64,000 nt of DNA. It comes from an uncultured Bacteroidales bacterium (lineage in GTDB: Bacteria; Bacteroidota; Bacteroidia; Bacteroidales; UBA932). The notes beneath the pieces were generated by a model, which did no database searches, had not been told where the DNA came from, and saw only the letters and a program-made list of their open reading frames with translations. The DNA is taken from NCBI GenBank assembly GCA_945487035.1, contig CALYTI010000002.1, forward strand, positions 55,479 through 119,478, given 5' to 3'. The translations under genes and the position numbers were made by a program. Shown here piece after piece: positions 62,029-64,000 of the stretch. Numbering within the stretch: the first letter of the stretch is position 1; every line of letters begins with the position of its first letter.

Positions 62029-62586
62029 TTATCGCCGAAATGCCTGGGTGGTCTTCACCGAAATAGTCAGGTTTTCAAGAAAACTGTCAAGGTCATCATA
62101 TAGCGGTACACCATAGTACTCGCAAGTGATTCTCACATTGTCATATCTGTAGAAGTCTTTCTCGCATATCACATGCATCTTGTCACTCTTTGCATGCAGT
62201 CCCATCTCAAGAAGAGAGATAGGGGACTTGCTTGTGCCAAGTATGTACATGATAACCATATCTGCGTCCTCGAGATGGTCAAGTTCCCATCTGACCTGAT
62301 AGTCCATCTCTCCGGGACGAGTGGCATCCCAGTTCTCCTGCCGCGGATTGTACAAGATGTAACGGCCGTCGATTCCGGAGAATGTTTCATAGATTTCCAT
62401 CTGCCAGTCCCTGCTTTTTCCCATATCTATGGTTCCTGCCAGAAATATCTTTGTGAAGCTCTTGTCTGCAGCTATTTCTTTTGGAAGTTCTTCGTGCGGA
62501 CGAAGCATATACACCGCAGGCTGCTTCTGCGCACACGAAGCTGACAGAAATATGGTCAGAATGATATAAAGGAATTTTCTTTTCAT
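62029..62586 (-). CDS. Nucleoside 2-deoxyribosyltransferase-like lipoprotein
   Basis: This 185-residue protein has a lipoprotein signal (MKRKFLYIILTIFLSASC, Cys18). The mature part resembles nucleoside 2-deoxyribosyltransferase-like proteins: IFLAGTIDMGKSRDWQ near the start, YNPRQENWDA, and the SPISLLEMGLHAKS helix with the Glu typical of the fold's active site. Known members are cytoplasmic enzymes of nucleotide salvage or phage-linked metabolism; a lipid-anchored version is unusual. The start at 62586 gives a proper signal and fits the TATCTTCG box at 62607-62614. It lies between two direct copies of the terminal repeat and may be cargo of a mobile element. Confidence 0.7.
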   Translation of the reverse strand: MKRKFLYIILTIFLSASCAQKQPAVYMLRPHEELPKEIAADKSFTKIFLAGTIDMGKSRDWQMEIYETFSGIDGRYILYNPRQENWDATRPGEMDYQVRWELDHLEDADMVIMYILGTSKSPISLLEMGLHAKSDKMHVICEKDFYRYDNVRITCEYYGVPLYDDLDSFLENLTISVKTTQAFRR

Positions 62587-62606
62587 GGTCATCTGCTTTA
62601 TTTCTG

Positions 62607-62614
62607 CGAAGATA
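62607..62614 (-). promoter_or_regulatory. TATCTTCG box for the lipoprotein gene
   Basis: The minus strand reads TATCTTCG and predicts a leader of about 14 nt. It lies 25 nt from the terminal repeat at 62639. No -33 TTG is visible. Confidence 0.4.
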
Positions 62615-62730
62615 CGAATAATAAGAGCAGTTTGAACGGGTAGTGTTTCATCGAGTGTGTCCGCTAAAGCCCTCGAGAATCCCAAATGGTAATTTCAACC
62701 CCTGTATTTGCCATTTCGCCTCCCACTTCT

Positions 62731-62916
62731 CCCGATGTGTCACATCAGGAAGAAAATCGGCCTTCCACGCACTTTCAGCTCCCGATCTATCACATCAGGA
62801 AATGCCTAACCTGCCTTCCAGGCCCCTCTGTGGCACTTTCCGCTTTTCCCGATCTATCACATCAGGATGAAAAACGGCCTTTCACTCACTTTTTGCTCCT
62901 GATGTGTGACATCAGG
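62731..62916. repeat. Spaced-palindrome array, copy 2
   Basis: Four 19-bp dyads lie at 62731-62749, 62781-62799, 62848-62866 and 62898-62916, with start-to-start distances of 50, 67 and 50 bp, exactly as in copy 1 at 5418-5603. The last is perfect: CCTGATGTGTGACATCAGG. Long spacers of the two copies are related (both begin AAAT and contain AACCTGC). The gene-free stretch 62587-63035 holds only this array and the terminal repeats. Confidence 0.85.
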
Positions 62917-62988
62917 AAGAGCCTAACAGCAAGTGTCAGCAAAAAATGAGTAGTAGAGGAACCAGGCGCGAAACGATGGTGTGAGCAG

Positions 62989-63014
62989 GGACACACTCGA
63001 TGAAACACTACCGC
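62989..63014 (-). repeat. Terminal-repeat-like sequence, inverted copy
   Basis: The exact reverse complement of 61951-61976. It ends 21 nt before the stop codon of the AbiEi-like gene, where a toxin gene would be expected. Confidence 0.85.
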
Positions 63015-63035
63015 ATCATCTTTCGGTCTGCCTCA

Positions 63036-63671
63036 TTATTCTGTATCCAAAGTTTCTCCATAGTCTTTTTTGATTAACGGTTTTACTATTCGTTTCATCC
63101 ATGCGGGCATCAGCAACACGTCTCTTGCCAACGCGTCTTGATCGGGTTCCTGAGTCAGTAATTTTGCTATCTGAACAAGATGTTCTTCTTCGACTCCGTC
63201 CTTGGTCAGATTCTTCATGGCCTGAACCAGCATGCCTATCAATTTAGTCTCGTAGCAAAAATATCTGGGAACAGCGGTTTTAAGTGTGACTGTAGCACCC
63301 TTCATCTTTATTACACGCTTACTGCCTGTTGTCAGGTATGTATATTTCATAGGGATCTGTGTAGAAAGTCCCAACGCATTAAGAGCAGTTGCACCACTTG
63401 GCATCACTTGCGCATGGTCACGCTCCGCTATGGCCCGGACAATTGTTCCAACCGACGGCGAGGTAGCTCCAAATCTGCTCAGTATAGGCTTGACATAAAT
63501 TCCTTGTGCCACTTTCATCAATACACCCTCTTGCGTCAGTGATGCCAATGTTCCGCCGACATACTCAGCATGATATTCGGGATAATCAGAACGGAATATC
63601 ACCGATTCACTCGGCAAAGAGAGTATCTTATCCCTAAGCGTTTGTTGACTTGTTTGATCTGAATCTTTCAT
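63036..63671 (-). CDS. DUF6088/AbiEi-like antitoxin, toxin missing
   Basis: This 211-residue protein resembles the AbiEi antitoxins grouped as DUF6088. It has an N-terminal winged-helix part (VIFRSDYPEYHAEYVGGTLA, then SLTQEGVLMKVAQGIYVKP) and a middle region with ATSPSVGTIVRAIAERDHAQ and MPSGATALNALGLSTQIP. Such genes are normally followed directly by an AbiEii nucleotidyltransferase toxin on the same strand. Here the terminal repeat at 62989-63014 lies 21 nt after the stop and no toxin gene is seen. A TATCTTCG box is at 63706-63713. It may be an orphan antitoxin. Confidence 0.75.
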   Translation of the reverse strand: MKDSDQTSQQTLRDKILSLPSESVIFRSDYPEYHAEYVGGTLASLTQEGVLMKVAQGIYVKPILSRFGATSPSVGTIVRAIAERDHAQVMPSGATALNALGLSTQIPMKYTYLTTGSKRVIKMKGATVTLKTAVPRYFCYETKLIGMLVQAMKNLTKDGVEEEHLVQIAKLLTQEPDQDALARDVLLMPAWMKRIVKPLIKKDYGETLDTE

Positions 63672-63705
63672 ATTTACCTTTGAAATTTTCCGAATTTTTC
63701 AAATG

Positions 63706-63713
63706 CGAAGATA
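63706..63713 (-). promoter_or_regulatory. TATCTTCG box for the AbiEi-like gene
   Basis: The minus strand reads TATCTTCG, with a TTTG 23 nt upstream (63740-63737). The predicted leader is about 28 nt. Confidence 0.45.
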
Positions 63714-63796
63714 AGTGTTTTTCTGCGATATGAATGCAAATTTTCATACAAATCGTACCTAAAACATCTTTAGCGAAGTTCATATAAGCCTGACAC

Positions 63797-64000
63797 TCAC
63801 ACTAACGCTGCCTCAATTGTCTTCAAGACTCCCACATCCGCAGGAAGCCACCTGACGGAAAACAGAGTGTCCTTGTCAAGCCAAGCTGCTGCCTCGTGCA
63901 CATTTAGATGCAAAGCCTCACAAGTGAGCTTGCACCAGAAGCAGCGCATAGTGAGATGGAAAGAAGGGTAGTCCCACTCGACAGTCTGCAGGAGTTCTCC
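63797..64000 (-). CDS. NUDIX (MutT-like) hydrolase, C-terminal part
   Basis: The last 67 codons of a minus-strand gene run off the window end; the stop is TGA at 63797-63799. The segment VEWDYPSFHLTMRCFWCKL, then HEAAAWLDKDTLFSVRWLPA and a final ADVGVLKTIE, is the C-terminal half typical of bacterial MutT-type (deoxy)nucleoside triphosphate pyrophosphohydrolases. The NUDIX box itself would be upstream, beyond 64000. Its likely role is removal of oxidised nucleotides such as 8-oxo-dGTP. Confidence 0.75.
   Translation of the reverse strand, partial: GELLQTVEWDYPSFHLTMRCFWCKLTCEALHLNVHEAAAWLDKDTLFSVRWLPADVGVLKTIEAALV

Larger units (their letters stand above)
62639..63014. mobile_element. MITE-like segment with inverted ends around the palindrome array
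   Basis: Inverted repeats of 24 bp bound a 376-bp segment: 62639-62662 (starting GGTAGTGTTTCATCG) and its exact complement within 62989-63014. Inside lies the second spaced-palindrome array and no gene with a transposase signature. No target duplication is visible at either end. An alternative larger unit runs from 61951 to 63014 (1,064 bp, 26-bp perfect ends) and would include the lipoprotein gene. The family of transposase that would act on it cannot be named. Confidence 0.55.

Noticed and set aside
62686..62949. Open frames of 66-87 codons through both palindrome arrays, with a 39-residue periodicity
   Set aside because: The 117-bp unit is divisible by three, so the frame stays open by arithmetic. 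Other frames are open too, changes are not concentrated at third positions, and no start context is seen. They are not taken as genes.
62639..63014. Assignment of the repeat ends to a named IS family
   Set aside because: The ends look somewhat like those of DDE elements, but no transposase and no target duplication are present, so a family name would be a guess.

Overview
This 64 kb window comes from a host-associated anaerobe of the Bacteroidales, probably a gut lineage near Rikenellaceae. The evidence is a complete Na+-pumping NADH:quinone reductase operon, a one-chain pyruvate:ferredoxin oxidoreductase, a superoxide reductase, a FimA/Mfa-type lipoprotein fimbrial operon, a SecA longer than the proteobacterial type, and upstream boxes of the Bacteroidetes form TAnnTTTG with a TTG about 20 nt upstream. 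Taxonomy is inferred from gene content only.

Layout. 1-4.5 kb: 3' end of a nucleotide-sugar 4,6-dehydratase, a bile-salt/penicillin-acylase-type hydrolase, a superoxide reductase and a POT peptide transporter. 4.7-6.7 kb: a repeat-rich accessory patch with two XRE regulators, one behind twin operators and one carrying the tail of a lost HigB-type toxin, plus an array of spaced palindromes. 6.7-13.4 kb: nqrABCDEF with a FimB-like lipoprotein coupled to its end. 13.4-24.8 kb: pcrA and a zinc-type CDF exporter facing nifJ-recG-S9 peptidase, then tRNA-Arg(CCG). 25-28.3 kb: a lipoprotein, a radical SAM plus UbiA prenyltransferase pair and tRNA-Gly(CCC). 28.3-37 kb: a surface-polymer region (YfhO-like protein, GT2, TagF-like transferase, LicD, flippase) interrupted by an aldehyde dehydrogenase between perfect 39-bp inverted repeats. 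37.1-41.2 kb: secA, a bactofilin and a zinc-ribbon protein. 41.3-52.9 kb: a ten-gene overlapping operon that begins with a short SSB and encodes fimbrial lipoproteins ending in a 1029-residue protein; an AraC regulator abuts it. 53.8-61.9 kb: acyl-CoA ligase, asd-thrA, an omega-amidase/aminotransferase pair and an acyl-ACP thioesterase. 61.95-64 kb: a second accessory patch with three copies of a terminal-repeat-like sequence, a deoxyribosyltransferase-like lipoprotein, a second palindrome array, an orphan AbiEi-like antitoxin and the 3' end of a NUDIX hydrolase.

The most unusual structure is a dispersed repeat seen twice, 57 kb apart. Each copy has four 19-bp dyads (arms CCTGATGT/ACATCAGG) whose starts are spaced exactly 50, 67 and 50 bp, giving a 117-bp higher-order unit. 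The second copy lies inside a 376-bp segment bounded by inverted 24-bp repeats. The second most unusual is the pair of 39-bp inverted repeats around the aldehyde dehydrogenase: each repeat carries the last codons of two different genes on opposite strands, which points to an inversion event or an invertible segment.
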